Source: Notospermus geniculatus (Eukaryota > Nemertea > Pilidiophora > Heteronemertea > Lineidae). Taken from it: a stretch of 64,000 bases of DNA. Positions 21,450 to 34,240 of the stretch are shown one piece after another. How positions within the stretch are numbered: the first letter of the stretch is position 1; each line of letters opens with the position of its first letter. The position numbers and the translations under genes were made by a program. The DNA is taken from the NCBI GenBank assembly GCA_002633025.1, contig NMRB01000220.1, positions 354,480 to 418,479 of the forward strand. The letters are read 5' to 3'. The notes beneath the pieces were generated by a model that saw only the letters and a list, made by a program, of their open reading frames with translations, was not told the DNA's origin and ran no database searches.

Positions 21450-24400
21450 TCATTTCGGTTCGGCACCACCGCAAGCCATCCACGGCCCTGCCTTTGGTTT
21501 TGGCCCTGCGACAACGCCGTAGCCATCTAAATACTTCCTGTAGCTGAAACGAGAAGATACGAAAAATATCAGTATCCCAAATACGAAAAGATGGCGTGGC
21601 GATCAGCTGGTATGAATATTGGTAATTGGAGAAAGCATCTCCAATCACAAGTGCTGTGGAACAACAACCATGTTTTTCACTGAAATGCCACCGCCATGAC
21701 CGTATAAGTTCGCAGTCATCAACGACATCACTTCTTCATTGATAAATACAGCGAGGTTTCGCAGATCTGACGAAAGACGAAGTATGAAATACGAAATCCA
21801 ACTTCATTTCCATGGCGTAATGTATTTCTGGAGATGGTTGCTACCACAATTGTCGCTGCTGCCAGTGCGTCTTTTATCGCGTAAGACCGAGAGAGATATG
21901 GTATATCTTGAATTTTTAAATTTCCACTTCGTATCTACAAAGTGGAAACGAAAGATAAATTTCACCGTAACTCTATCGATCTAACGTCATCCGCTAAAAG
22001 ACGCTCTTGCAGCAGGCGATATTTGTGGTACCAACCATCTCCTGAAATACATTACGTCATCGAAATAAAGGCCAGTTCGTATTTCGTACTTCGTGTTTCG
22101 TCAGATTTCCCGACAAACAAGTCATTGGTGGAAAGTGCAGAGGAATTCTTGCTGTCCAACTTACTTGGTTCCTTTGAAGAAATACATGTAGCCATCACGT
22201 AACCTAACTGCAGCCTCAACTCCAGTAGGAATGCCGTTAAATCGACTGTTGATGATGCGAGGTTCATAACGTTCCACCGTCAAATAGTATTCACTAAATG
22301 TGTAATAGTATCCTCTCTGGAAAATTAGAGCGAGAGTGATCATACATAGGTATTTTGCAAAAATTGATGTTAACAAAAGGAATTTTTAAAAAGAAAATTG
22401 TCGATCGCATTTTTTAACGGACAAAGAAACTGTCAACAGTCACTAAGACCTACCCAGAAGAGATGAATGCGTCCCACCCTGTCAGCTATCGCTGCTTCTA
22501 CACTCTGGGGGTACCGTGAACTTGTCATAGTCCGCGGGAACCCGGGGTCGATGGAGAAGGTGTCGCTGCTCACGGAGAACTGGTAACGCCAGACTATCTT
22601 CCCTGCAAAATGGAATTGTTTGTAATCTTTAAGTCAGTTGCCGAGTCTATTTCACCTTTGTCTTTTAGATTCATGCATGAATCCTCAGGACACGAAAAAT
22701 AAACTTATTGGTCTCTCAACCAAACGATTTTGGATTATCCCGGACAGAATATGAAGGACTCGACATGATGATAGGCTACTCTTCTTTTCTGATTTTTAAC
22801 CATCCTGATATTACTGCTGTCACTTTGTTCTCAAGTGCAAAGTCTTTCTAACTTTACATTACCCTTGAATAAGTAGAGTCTCCTTGTTCGCCTAGAGAAC
22901 ACCGCTCCTCCGACATTGATAGGCACAGATCCATTGAAGACGGAGGTTAGCAGCTTGGGATAGCCTCTTTCCACGCCCCTGCTTGACAGACGGAAGACCC
23001 ATTTATTTCTCAAAACATAAACCTTATGATCTGGACCTTGAAAACAAAAGAACACGAATCTTCCATTATAGGGCCGTTTAGACGACAGGCAAAAATCCAC
23101 ATGCCATCCGATCGAATCCGATTGTCGTTCAAAACTCTTGCGTGTAAACGCTACCCAATGCAGTCCAATGTGGATTTAAAATGGTCCCGAATCCACATTG
23201 GACCGCATTGGACCACATACAACCACATTCAAATCTCGTCTAAACGCAAATGAGACCCGATGCGGGTCGATCGGATCCAATCGGATCGAATCTGAATGTG
23301 CTTTTTTGGCCTGTCGTCTATACGGCCTTTATGTACCGTTTCAGCCACCTTTCACGTCCTTGTTGAAGATTTGCGTCACCTTCATGTGGCCTTTATCCAT
23401 GTGGCCTTTATTCATGTGGCCTTTATTCATGTGGCCTTCATGTGGCCTTTATTTAGTCGAGACAAAGGATTAGAGAAATGTTTCCAACTTCATATTCGTG
23501 CCACAATAGCCTACTTACCATAAAAGACAGCATCGAATTTGGTTGTACATGGATCGGGCTGAGGAGTGGATGGTGTTGGCCTTGGTCTGTATGGGCGGCG
23601 TGTGGTAGTGGTTGTCGGACGTCTAGTTGTGGTGGTGGGCTGTGGTCGCGGTCGTGGCCTGTAAGGACCACGTGTGGTTGTTGTTGTCGGTCTGACCGGC
23701 CGCGGCTTGGGACCTAGGGACCATGAAACTACGTTCAGCCATAATTCTAACCCCAATCTTAGATTCACAACATGTTTTCATTCTGCCTTTTTGTTACATG
23801 TATTAGTCGACGATATCATCCTCAGGGCATGCCGGGCTCCCGTCGGTTTGCGTCAGTCGCACAGCTGACTTCCCACAAACCGCCGGGCACAACCGCGGGA
23901 AAACGTGTCGGCCTGCTGCCAGTTAATGAGGCAGCCAATAGGAACTCTTCTATTGCAAAATGTCGTACGAACCTCGCTTCCAGTAGTTTCATCATACAGA
24001 AGATTAGTGATGTTAAATGACGCCGGTTTGCCTGGGAGCGAGGGCAGCTTGGCTGTTCTATTTAGGGAGCATTTTATACGGTTAGCTCTGGTTTCTACGG
24101 CTATAGGGGGAAGCACAATAAATATAAGAGCTAGCTCAGACACCAAACGGTTCGGATCTCCCCTGGGGTTTGTGGGTCAGAGTTGGCGAGGAGCCCAAAC
24201 ACCAGGGTGCCCTGGATGTCCTCAGGGTAGCAAACGTTCATTCTGAAATAAACCACCTTCAGAAGACAACCTACCATACAGGACTTGTACTCCAGCAATA
24301 TCATCCGGGTGCAGCTTGAAGTTCGGGTTATATCCTTGGTAATATGGTGCCATCAGTGAGGTCCAAACCTGTGAATGTGCAAGGCCAAGAGCATGCCCCA

Positions 24401-26965
24401 ACTCGTGAGTAGCAACATTAAGGAGATTTGTTCCGAGGTTTTCGCCGTCCGTCCAGGTTTCACCTTCATCAAAATGAGTCTCTCCACTCTCCGGGAAGAA
24501 TGCATGGGCAAGGATCCCACCTGGGAGAAAAAATGGACATGAGTGTCGCCGTATTTCCGTGCTACACAAGCTGATCCGCCGGTCATTGGGCCGTATGCTC
24601 GGGTCGGACTCTAGCCTAAAGTAGACCTATAGCTGAAGTTCGACCTTTCTTAAAGCATTGAGAAAGTCAGAACTTAATGAAAGTCTGGCTGAAGTCCGAC
24701 CCTAGCATACGACCACCCTCAGGAACAATAACCAGGACCAGGATCGACTGTAAGAAACTTCCCTAAAGCAGGCCTACAGGCAGGTATAAGGCTTACCCTG
24801 TCCATCAAAAGCATTGTAGGAACCATCACCGTGATCATAATAGGAGAACTTGATGTTGATATCGGCGTTGCCATAGGTTTCTGCGAATTCGAGATTCGCC
24901 ACGTCACTCCAAAATTTAAACGCCCGCCAGAATGCCCTCCTAAGAAAACCAAAGAAAAAGAACGCAATAGGCGCACTGTACATGTGTCATCTCCACTTCC
25001 AAAAAGAAAAAGAAGAATGTGTAATAACACATCGTTGCTATAGCTCCTTGTTCACAATTTAGTATTAACCAAAGAAAGTAGGCCTACAATGTAGGCAACG
25101 TCTTTATGGCCCTCAATTTTACAAAAACCTGGAATTTGTTCCATCGCACCTGTTATCTTGGGGGAGGCTGGCATAGACGTAGGGAGACAAACTGCCATGG
25201 AACTTCGTAAGCAAGCTATAAGTTCCGTAGGTTGCTGAGACCCATTCCAAGATGACTCGCCCATAAAAGAGGGTAAATGAAGGAGTTTTGATTGTATACA
25301 AATGAAATGGTCTTAAATGGAAAAACGTAAAGGATGTAATCAGATTACCTCTGTGTATAGCGGTCCAAATCAGGCGAATAATTATGTATTTTGTATGTGA
25401 GCCTGTTCTTGGTCCATTTAGAACCTAGCAAAAAAGAAGCCAGTTGAAATATGATGGTTAACTTCCTGTTCAGAGATTTCGTATCCACTCCGAAATGACT
25501 CGCGGTCCCTTCAGCATGTTCCATCATTATCAGGTGGCATGTTTGTTGTCAAGGTGAACAAATTGTATATAGCACATTTAGGCCCTACCAAGAATAGATA
25601 ACAAAGAGAGGATTTTTGGCCCTACCTGGAACTGTGTACGCCTGTGCTACAACCGTCCCGTCTGGGATGTCTGCGGCTGTACCCGCGTCAGGAACCTTAT
25701 CAGGCAGCCCACAACGGGGTTTCCTCATCCACGTCAGGGTCTCTTCATTCAGAAACCCCGTCTGATTGATGCCAACCATCTTCTGGAAATCGCTGAAAAT
25801 ATCGTATCCGAAATCCATTCACTGGACAGTTTCCTGGGTATGCTTGCCTGAAGGCGGCGTCATTTTTTTCACCAGGACTACCATGAACAAATGCTTCTGG
25901 CATCCGTTCTTCATTTTTGTGTGTCTGTGCGGCAGTTTTTGCAACCGTTACTGCACATCATGTATCTGAACATACATGTATATTTAATTGACAGCCGGTC
26001 AAACACCAAAATACGGTAACTACAATGGACCTATGTAATGGCCCCATGAACAATATTGACTGATTCTATGCAAGGGATGCAAAACAGTACATGTACTTTT
26101 AATTACCTTATGGCTGCTGATCGAGCGAAATCATCGCCAGTACCCAAGCTACCACTTGCCAGGTAGCCAAACCGTTCAAGGTAACGCTGGAATGATCATC
26201 AACAAAAAATCCAATTAAGTTAAAAGTCAAGTACGGCTCAACATGAATTTGAAACTCAAAGAGTATTGTTCCAGAACAATGCAAATTGAAAAGGTCGGTT
26301 TAGTTAAGTTGAAACTTCGATTGCTGGCACCAAAACCGAGCTTTTTCACTAAACACTAGGCCTATATTCAAAGCCGTCACTCACTTTCTTCTTACACGCT
26401 AGCAAAGGGAGTACATTCCTATAGACAGATCTTCCTTTGTCTATTTTTCCCCTTTTTTTCTCCATTCTATTTGCACTCAGTTTATTGTATTTCTCACACC
26501 GATGTAACTTGCTTATAAGGTGACAATAAACTATATTTGAATTTGAATTTGTCACATTTACGGCGGCCCGCGCGCAGGCTATTCGAATGGAAATCGTGAA
26601 ATACGTTTCTTGTTGCTACAGTAGCAGGAACGTTACGATTTTATTCCAATTCGAAACCGCCTAATTCTTCATTCTTTCTTTCTTTCCAAATTTCGCCATC
26701 GTCAATAGCATGAATGCTTGTAGTTTATATTCTATTTTGCCATCCAGCATGGTGAAGCCAAGGCCGACATCGGTCGGATCATTTGTTCTGCTGCACGACA
26801 TCTACATAAGTCTATTGGTAGGCCTAGTCTGAAAATGGGCAACATTTATCTTTATGTACTCACATCAGGGTCCAAGACACTTCGCCTTGTCCGGGGGATC
26901 TCGATCGGTCTAGCAAGACAACTGGTCACGATGCAAACAACCAGATACACCGATAACATCTCCAT
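21450..26965 (-). CDS. Secreted matrix metalloproteinase (MMP), 11 exons, 523 aa
   Basis: A zinc endopeptidase of the extracellular matrix, made as a latent precursor. Exons in coding order: 26965-26864, 26186-26107, 25792-25626, 25424-25349, 24939-24797, 24520-24275, 23713-23519, 23036-22863, 22602-22454, 22316-22165, 21537-21450. All junctions are GT-AG and keep frame. Residues 1-18 are a signal peptide ([13 protein letters not shown]...). The prodomain carries RYLERFGYL and the cysteine switch PRCGLPD (Cys 88). The catalytic domain runs from about 118, with [11 protein letters not shown] at 228-238 and the Met-turn LMAPYY at 245-250. A Thr/Pro/Arg hinge at about 272-322 precedes a four-bladed hemopexin domain bounded by Cys 327 (DPCTTKF) and Cys 517. 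No furin site precedes the catalytic domain and no membrane anchor is seen, so activation is probably by other proteases. All key residues are present. Confidence 0.93.
23072..23327. mobile_element. Foldback element in an MMP intron
   Basis: The ends ggccgtttagacgacaggc and gcctgtcgtctatacggcc are inverted copies with one mismatch. The interior is rich in inverted tccgatcgaatcc-type words. It lies in the intron before the hemopexin exon 23036-22863 and does not disturb splice sites. Confidence 0.75.
23381..23453. repeat. Short tandem repeat, catgtggcctttatt unit (~18 bp)
   Basis: Four to five copies of ttcatgtggcctttat in tandem within an MMP intron. The HVAFIHVAF frame it generates is not a gene. 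Confidence 0.85.
26436..26550 (+). mobile_element. 3' end of a non-LTR retrotransposon or SINE
   Basis: It ends in aataaactatatttgaatttgaattt, the same tail as the copy at 45790-45950. Tails of short TTTGAA repeats after an AATAAA are typical of 3'-truncated non-LTR elements. No coding part is left. The 5' limit is a guess. Confidence 0.5.
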
Positions 26966-27032
26966 TATTGAAAAAGAACTTCACGAATTTAAACCAGAAC
27001 ACTGTATCTTCCACCTCAAGCCCAGCCGTTAG

Positions 27033-28094
27033 GCCTATGGTGTACGTGTGTGTAAGTATCGACGACTGGAACTGTTTATGACCGTATAATCTAAGAAAAT
27101 CTACGAGGCTGCTGCCAGGCCACTGGTGTTGATCTCAAACGAAATGGTACAATGACATAGATCTTAAGAACAGTCGTAGAAAGAATTAGAAGTAATTAAA
27201 AGAAAGATCCGGGTTAACAAAAACAGGCTAATTTCGGTGAAAGAAAGCATCATACAGTTACGAACTGTGTAACCAATCTGTCGACATTTTCTACCAATGT
27301 ATCATTCATATCTTGTTTATTTTTTAACGGCTGATGCAGTTAAGATTGTCAACGGAATATCATTTCATTTCGACCGTCATTACCTGCTTACTTTCGTCAT
27401 CACAGCGTGGTATTCTGGATAACGTTTTCGCAAAACGGTCATTTCCAGGAATTTTCTCAGAATGGGATGCAGTTGTCATGGTGTGAATATGATCATTGGC
27501 ATGTCAGCTAAAACTGATCAAGGATCGCCATGTTGGGCTATATTTGTTGCAAGTTTATATTTGTCTCCATTGGTAGAGAAACGCAAAATACGTGTTTATA
27601 TTCAGCTCGATATTCAAAAATATCCTGCCTATTTTTAAAAGCGATTAGAATATCATCTTGACAGCGTTAAGCCCGCGCTGTATTCCCGTCGTGTGCAGCA
27701 CACCATTTATGGGTGGCGTCCACTAGAGCGCCGACAACATTCGGAAGGGTTGCGGAAGCAAATTGTGTCATTTCGGCATTCTTTCGGCGTCAATGACTAT
27801 TGGGCATTTTGCCCTCTCCCGAAAGTGCAGAAACGCCAGGAAATGTTTGGGAATGATAAAGACAGTAGTGAACGGAATCTTTCGAGAATATGCGGAGAGG
27901 TTGCTGAATGAATGCTGATTTACTAAATTTGCGTTCTGCGTCTTGTCCGCGCCGTAGTGGACGCCAGGTTTCAGTTGAAACATCACAAGCAACATCATCG
28001 TGAACTCAACTGTCGATCAAAGCACACGCTATAATGTAATTGAAGGGGTCTGCAATATCCTTGCCAACGTCAATTTGGCACCGACGAATGAGAA
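27033..28094. other. Intergenic region upstream of the GPCR cluster
   Basis: It lies between divergent genes (MMP on minus, GPCR 1 on plus). It holds the duplicated upstream module of GPCR 1 around 27500-27660. No other gene is recognised. Confidence 0.5.
27507..27550 (+). promoter_or_regulatory. Conserved upstream module of GPCR 1
   Basis: The sequence aactgatcaaggatcgccat, followed by gggctatatttgttgca, recurs with variation before each gene of the cluster (30124, 33385, 37069) and before the relic (39436). The spacing to the start codon is about 330-590 bp. It is retained through duplication; a promoter role is an inference. Confidence 0.4.
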
Positions 28095-28591
28095 ATGGAC
28101 CAGGAATACGCGTCTTCGCCGGTAAAGGTGGCGCCACTTTCAAGTGAGCATACGCTACGGATCGTGCTAACAGCTCTTTCACGGTACACATGGCTGGTCC
28201 CAGTCATTATGGGTGTCCCAGGGAACGTCATCTCGATCCTCGTCGCCAACAGGCCACACAACAGGTCTCTTTCGCCGTGTATCTACATGACAGCCATGGC
28301 AATTGCCGATACATTGTTCCTCCTCGAGGTGACATGGTTCTATTCTACTTTTTACGTCGGAATGCTCGATGACGTATTCGTGTCCTTCAGACAAGCGGAA
28401 ATTCTTTACCAGTAGGTAGAAACGTTTTTTTTTATATTGCTTCTTTTTCATTGAATGTTTACCCAGGCTATTCGCATTCGCTTGGAAAGTGCCGATAGTG
28501 AAGTAAATTAACAGCGCCGCATAGCGGATTATTTTCCTCCTTAACATATTTTCATTCGGCTCGGCCTCCTTCGGGTACTTCGGGATTTGTC

Positions 28592-28744
28592 GGGAGTCCG
28601 ACTCGGCTGTATAACAATACGCGCCATCTTGAAACGGAAGTGGGTCCTCAGTTATCCAAGATGGCGGTATTCTTCATACAGTAGAGATACTTTTCGTCTC
28701 GTCAGAAGTGAAACATCGAAAAAGTATCTCACAACGTAGAATGA
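28592..28744. repeat. Dispersed repeat in GPCR 1 intron 1
   Basis: The sequence from ggagtccgactcgg to acaacgtagaatg occurs again in reverse orientation at 46030-46404, where it is split by about 220 bp of other sequence and ends at an N. Confidence 0.75.
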
Positions 28745-29150
28745 ACATATTTTTTCTGTACAATTACGATCCCATTTCTTCCATCACCCAGGTTCCATAT
28801 CTTTTCGATGTACACCAGCTCCATGCTTTCTGGTCTCTTTCTTACCGGAATGTCTGTGGATCGTCTTATCGCCGTCACCGCCCCGATGAAGGTTTCCATT
28901 CTTTGCACCGCCAAGCGAGCCAAGGCTGTTGTTCTCATAATTTCTGCCATCATCACTGCCGCCAATGTTCATATATTTTATGTGATGAAATATGTATATG
29001 ATAGTAAAACAGGTAAGGCGTGATGGGCGGAAGTGACGTACATGTGCATGTACAAACGTGTATTTACGAACATGTGTGGTGCGTGTATGTTCTCGTCGAT
29101 AAGACCACTTCAGCATTGATCAACTTCATCCCCAATCGTTGTGTTTCAAC

Positions 29151-29240
29151 CCTTGCGTACGAAATCAACGACGATAGTCACATTCCCAGTCAGTACCTTG
29201 CGTACGAAATCAACGACGATAGTCACATTCCCAGTCAGTA
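29151..29240 (+). repeat. 45-bp direct duplication in GPCR 1 intron 2
   Basis: Two adjacent copies of a 45-bp unit starting ccttgcgtacgaaatcaacg (29151-29195, 29196-29240). GPCR 3 has a single copy without the ccttgcgtacg start. Confidence 0.9.
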
Positions 29241-29772
29241 CCTTGTTGTTCTTGGTTTCAGGTACTCGAGTGATAGACATCATTCACGAAAACAAGGTAT
29301 TCGAAAGATTTGCCTCTTTTATTTTAACATAATATTCGGAACAGTCCTCCCCTTCGTCACAATTTTTACCAGCAACATCGTTATCATTATTGCTCTGAAA
29401 CGGGCGTCACATCGAAGGAGAAAGATGCTAGACAATACACAGTCAGAAAAACGGCAGAAAGGAAAACAACATTTAACAGTAATGCTGATCTTTGTGAGTG
29501 TCGCTTACATTGTGACGTCACTTCCGTATAGAACCTATATACCGATCTTGAAGCTTCCCTCCATCGATTTAACGACGGTGTATTGGCGTCTTCGGTATAC
29601 TGTGGGCGCCTGGGCAGTACTAAATCTGTGGTTCTGTAATTATGGGGTGAATTTTTACTTATATATTTGTGGAGGTGGTAAGCGGTATCGCAAGGATACA
29701 GTTCAGGTTCTTGCCAGTTGTCTGAAGCTCTGTGGTTATGGGCGTGACCTTGAGAGACAGAATGGCCGATAA

Positions 29773-30611
29773 CGGTTAGGTGTCACTCGGCAGAATTCGG
29801 TAGGCCTAATTTCTTTTCGTCGAAGAAGCCAGCCGTGTTTCACGACTCTCCTTTCAACGTAACACTCTGCTGTTGCCATGGACCTTTCGAAATATCGCCC
29901 TCTTTATTGCAAAGGCATTTCACGAGACGAGTTTTCAAACCTGCTCAAAAAGTTCAGAAGTTCAAGAACTTTTTAAACTGTCATACACTTTTTGCAGAAA
30001 ACTGATGTGAATCTTTTAATTTGACTGGAGGTATAGCTTTAATGAAACACATTCTTCAAAACATTTCACAAACATCAGTAGTCTTCATAGATCAGTTTGT
30101 TATATCATGATGGCCAGCTATAGCACTGATCAAGGCTCGCCATTTTTATCTATATCTGTTGCAGTTCTTGTTCTGGTACATCAAAGGTTCGCTCCATTTT
30201 AAAAATACGTCTACCTGATTTGAAATGAAGCTCGAATATATATAGCACTGGAGATACTAGAATCCTCATGAAGTCAAAGTTGTGTGATTACTGGACAGAC
30301 TGATATTGGTAGCCGATGGGTGAAGCCAGCAAACTTCTGATGACGTGGTGATACTGAGCACTATGTCATTCGGACATTGGACATTAAAATCGTTCGTCAA
30401 GGCTGAGTATTTTGGTGGACGAAAACTTGTTTTCCAAGCATATTTTATCTTGTCGATAAATTCTTTTGGATACAACCGAGGACGATTAGGGACATCATTG
30501 AAATAAAGTAAAATTTACGGTTCTGAAATGATACCTCTTCAGGGTTCAGCTGGTACGAACTAAATTATTTTGTGTTCATCGACCAATGTCCAAATGAAGA
30601 ATAAATGAGAA
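29773..30611. other. Intergenic, GPCR 1 to GPCR 2
   Basis: The first ~240 bp match the 3' flank of GPCR 3 (35822-36070). The upstream module of GPCR 2 (gatcaaggctcgccat) follows at about 30124. No gene. Confidence 0.6.
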
Positions 30612-32297
30612 ATGGGCCAAGAAAACGCCTCGTCACCGGTGGACGTCGCCTCACTTTCAAGTGAGCATATGCTGCAGTTCGTGCTTACAGCTCTTTCACG
30701 CTACACATGGTTGGTCCCTGTCCTTATGGGTGTCCCAGGGAACATCATCTCGATCCTCGTCGCCAACAGGCCACACAACAGGTCTCTTTCGCCGTGTATC
30801 TACATGACAGCCATGGCTGTTACTGATACTGTATTTCTACTCGAGGTGACATGGTTCTATTCCACTTTTTACGTCGGAATGCTCGATGGCGTGCTCACGT
30901 CCTTCAGACAAGCGGAAATTCTTTATCAGTAGGTAAAAGCATACATCGTGTGTATTACGTTACGTCTCTTTTCCCCGATTTGCTGGAAAAAAATCTAAAG
31001 AAATGTCAAGATACAACATCAGTTACAAGTTCCCTATTACATTGGATGATTTCAAAGTTGGTTTTAATAACGGTTTTACAATGCTTTAAAGCATTGTAAA
31101 ACCGATGTTAAAACCAACTTGGAAATCACCCATCGTTTCTCCCAGTGGTCGTAACTTCTTTCAAGCTTTTTTTTGAGTACATGTACAATGGTTTTGCCCG
31201 TCTCTGATCCATTTTCCAGGTTTCATATCTTTATGATGTACACAAGCTCCATGCTTTCTGGTCTCTTCCTGACCGGAATGTCTGTGGATCGTCTCATCGC
31301 GGTCACCGCCCCGATGAAGGTTTCCATTCTTTGCACTGCCAAGCGAGCCAAGGCTGTTGTTCTTGTAACTTCGGCAATCATCGTTGCCGCTAATGTTCAT
31401 ATATTTTATGTGATGAAATACATTTATGATAGTAAAACAGGTAAGGTGGTTGAGATTCACGTGAACTGTTTTGCTTCTGGCGTTAAGCTTTATTCATTGA
31501 CAGTCAATGCTTCGGTCCCGCCTTCTTTGAGCCGAATCGTGTGTAGCTTGGCTTACTGAGTTCTAAGAAACAAATCCTTTGTCTCTAACATCAGTTGTTG
31601 CTTTCATGAAAGATCCGAAGAAAATTCAGTTCTGCGTGATTTTGCACAAAGTCTTGCTTGGAGCCATTTGTCATTTTTCCAGCTTCCGAACTCCTCAATT
31701 GCAATCGTAATCATTGAAACGTGTAAGATTCCTTCTGGCACTATATTACTGAAATGTCACCTTTTTATCTTGTTGTTCTTGATTTTAGGAACCCGCTTGA
31801 TCAACATCATCCACGAAAACAAAACATTCGAAAGACTTGCATCATATTTTAACATAATATTCGGAACTGTCCTCCCTTTTGTCACAATCTTTGGCAGCAA
31901 CATCGTCATTATTATTACTCTTAAACGGGCCTCGAATCGGAGGAAGAAGATGCTTAAGAACACAATGACAGAAAAAAAGCAGACGGACAAGCAACATTTA
32001 ACAGTCATGTTGATCTTTGTAAGTGTCGCCTATATTGTAACATCCCTTCCGTATAGAACCTATATACCGATCATGAAGCTTCCCGCCATCACTAAGATAT
32101 ATGACTTAACGACCGTATATTGGCGACTTCGATATACCGTCGCTGCGTGGGCCATACTGAATCTGTGGTTTTGTAATTACGGGGTGAATTTCTACCTGTA
32201 TGTTTGTGGAGGCGGTAAGCGTTATCGCAAGGATACATTTCAGGTCCTTGCCAGTTGTCTGATATTCAAATTTCAAATCCTCAAAAAATTATCGTAA
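30612..32297 (+). CDS. Tandem GPCR 2 (rhodopsin-like), intact, 348 aa
   Basis: Exons 30612-30928, 31220-31440 and 31789-32297. The ATG is chosen because it aligns with the paralogues (MGQENASS, with an N-glycosylation site) and has a good context. Helix 1 is GVPGNIISI, helix 2 AVTDTVFLLE, helix 3 MSVDRLIAV (DRL in place of DRY), helix 6 VAYIVTSLPYR, and helix 7 NYGVNFYLYVCGGGKRYRKD in place of NPxxY. There is no Cys at the usual top-of-helix-3 position or in extracellular loop 2, so the common disulfide is absent. Its tail ends LKKLS, unlike the others. An AATAAA follows the stop by 3 bases. The ligand is unknown; the helix 7 pattern resembles invertebrate peptide receptors. Confidence 0.9.
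31044..31131. mobile_element. 88-bp perfect-arm hairpin in GPCR 2 intron 1
   Basis: The arms pair around the centre ctttaaag, including caaagttggtttta with taaaaccaactt; only a few mismatches. It lies within the intron between exons 30928 and 31220. Confidence 0.9.
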
Positions 32298-32300
32298 CTC

Positions 32301-32306
32301 AATAAA
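32301..32306 (+). terminator. Candidate poly(A) signal of GPCR 2
   Basis: AATAAA starting 4 bases after the stop codon. If used, the 3' UTR is extremely short. Confidence 0.4.
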
Positions 32307-32329
32307 GTATCACGCATAATCCTATTTTG

Positions 32330-33270
32330 CCATATCAGCATAAATATGGTGTGATTATGATATCAGCCATCATGGTGATTTAGAACCTGCTTTTAATCAG
32401 TAATTAGCTCATAACATCTGGCCTTTTCCACACGACGACATTGTGACGCACATCATCCTGATCATGAAACAACATATAATGCACAGCGACACCCTAAAGT
32501 GTCTATACAGTCGACCTATTACTTTCGCGTATGTCACTGCGTATTGGAAACGATAAGGAGAAGAGCGTGTGCAAAAATTGTGAATTTTGCCTCTCCTTTT
32601 TTGTCAAGAAAGGATAAGTTGTTGGGTCCAGAAGCCTTGAAGACACCATTTTATGAAAACTTTGGTATTTCCTCTTCCTGAAAATGGGCATTTCTTTGCC
32701 ATGTCAGCCATCACGGTGACTTACAACCTGCTTTTATTTTTTTTATTTTGATTAAATTAATTAACTTTTAAATTAATTAACTTTAAAATTGAATTAAATT
32801 TAATAAATTTTAATGACAATAATAATGAATTAGACGATACAAGGCTGTGCGAAACTTCTAAAATTTGCCTCTCCTTTTTTCTCAAGAAAGGATAAGTTCT
32901 TGCGTCCAGATCCCTTGAAGACACCATTTTATGAAAACTCGGGTGTTTCCTCTTCCTGAAAATGGTAGTTTCTTCACCACATCAGCCGTCATGGTGAAAT
33001 GCAACTTGCTTTTAATCTGTAATTAGTTCATCACATCCGGCCTTTTCCACATGACTGACTGTGACGCACATTATACTGAACACGATACCCGAAAATGTCT
33101 CTACAGTCGAGCTATTGTTTTTGTGTATTCATTATGAGTTTTCCACTCCTTTTTCGTCTGGAAAGGATCAGTCGGTGTACCCAGAACCCTTGAAGACACC
33201 ATTTTATGAAAACTTTGGTATTTCTTCTTCCTGAACACGGTAGTTTCTTTGCCATATCAGCCATTTGGGC
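32330..33270. repeat. Three tandem units of a ~280-bp repeat
   Basis: The word gacaccattttatgaaaac recurs at about 32641, 32930 and 33195. It is flanked each time by tcaagaaaggataagt on one side and tcctcttcctgaaaatgg...atatcagcca on the other. Further units lie at 36600-36905 and an inverted fragment at 53490-53600. No coding frame. An AT-rich insertion (32735-32830) separates two units. Confidence 0.85.
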
Positions 33271-34240
33271 AGTCATCTGTTTTTAACAAGTCCGCTTATT
33301 TACTTTCGTCACCATATTGCCAATACGGTTGAACTTCGGAAAACTATAGATTTTCAGAAATTTTCTGATGGTGACCAAATTAGACTGATCAATGACTGCC
33401 ATATTGGTCTATATTTATTCCCGGTTATTTGTGTCCGTAGAGAAATGCTATATACATACGTGTACGATGTTCATCGTGTTTACGATATTTCAAAAACAGG
33501 CCAGTCTGCGTTGAAATGCAGTTGGAATATCCTCTTGACACTGGAAGCACGCGGAGCTGCGCTTGCCAACTGTTTGGGGCAACCCTATCACTGATATCAA
33601 CTTCATACGTAAACATGTACATGTATATACTCTGATCACCGGATTGTGTTTTCTCTAAAGGGAACAGACAGGGTGTTATGTAACTTGCAAAAATCCATTT
33701 GACCGGAATGAGAATGGACCAAGCAAACTCGTCGTCCCCTAGGGTAGATGTGGCGTCAGTTTCAAGCTTGCAAACGTTACGGATCGTGCTTACAGCTCTT
33801 TCGCGGTACACATGGCTGGTTCCTGTCCTTATGGGTGTCCCGGGGAACGTCATCTCGATCCTCGTCGCCAACAGGCCACACAACAGGTCTCTTTCGCCGT
33901 GTATCTACATGACAGCCATGGCAGTTGCTGATACTGTATTTCTACTCGAGGTGACATGGTTCTATTCCACTTTTTACGTCGGAATGCTCGATGGCGTGCT
34001 CACGTCCTTCAGACAAGCAGAAATTCTTTATCAGTAGGTAAAAGCGTGCACGACGTATTCCTTCTCTTGAAATCAAACTTAAAAGTTGCAAATGTTGGAA
34101 AACGTTGAAAGGGAAATAACAAGATACGACATCTTTTGCAGAAATTCCCGATTGCCTATCAAAGCAGCGGCTGAAACTTTTCAAAAGTGTTGAAAATATT
34201 GTACTTCCACTTCTATTTTTCTGAGTGCGATTACCTATAC
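33037..34240 (+). repeat. Segmental duplication, 5' half of GPCR 3
   Basis: The upstream flank, exon 1 and most of intron 1 of GPCR 3 match 36671-37915 (GPCR 4) at very high identity; GPCR 4 has an extra ~65 bp near 36990-37055. Similarity drops before exon 2. Confidence 0.8.

Larger units (their letters stand above)
28095..29772 (+). pseudogene. Tandem GPCR 1 (rhodopsin-like), frameshifted in exon 3
   Basis: Exons 28095-28411, 28792-29012 and 29262-29772, with introns in phases 2 and 1 as in its three paralogues. Exon 1 has an N-glycosylatable-free short tail, helix 1 (GVPGNVISI) and helix 2 (AIADTLFLLE). Exon 2 has helix 3 with MSVDRLIAV and helix 4. Exon 3 has helices 5-7 with GVNFYLYICGGGKRYRKD. 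In exon 3 two extra T bases (about 29315-29320, cctcttttatttt against cctcttatttt in the paralogues) shift the frame to a stop soon after. Everything downstream remains open in the shifted frame, so the lesion is recent or a sequencing error. Exon 1 differs most from the other copies (DDVFVSF). Confidence 0.75.
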
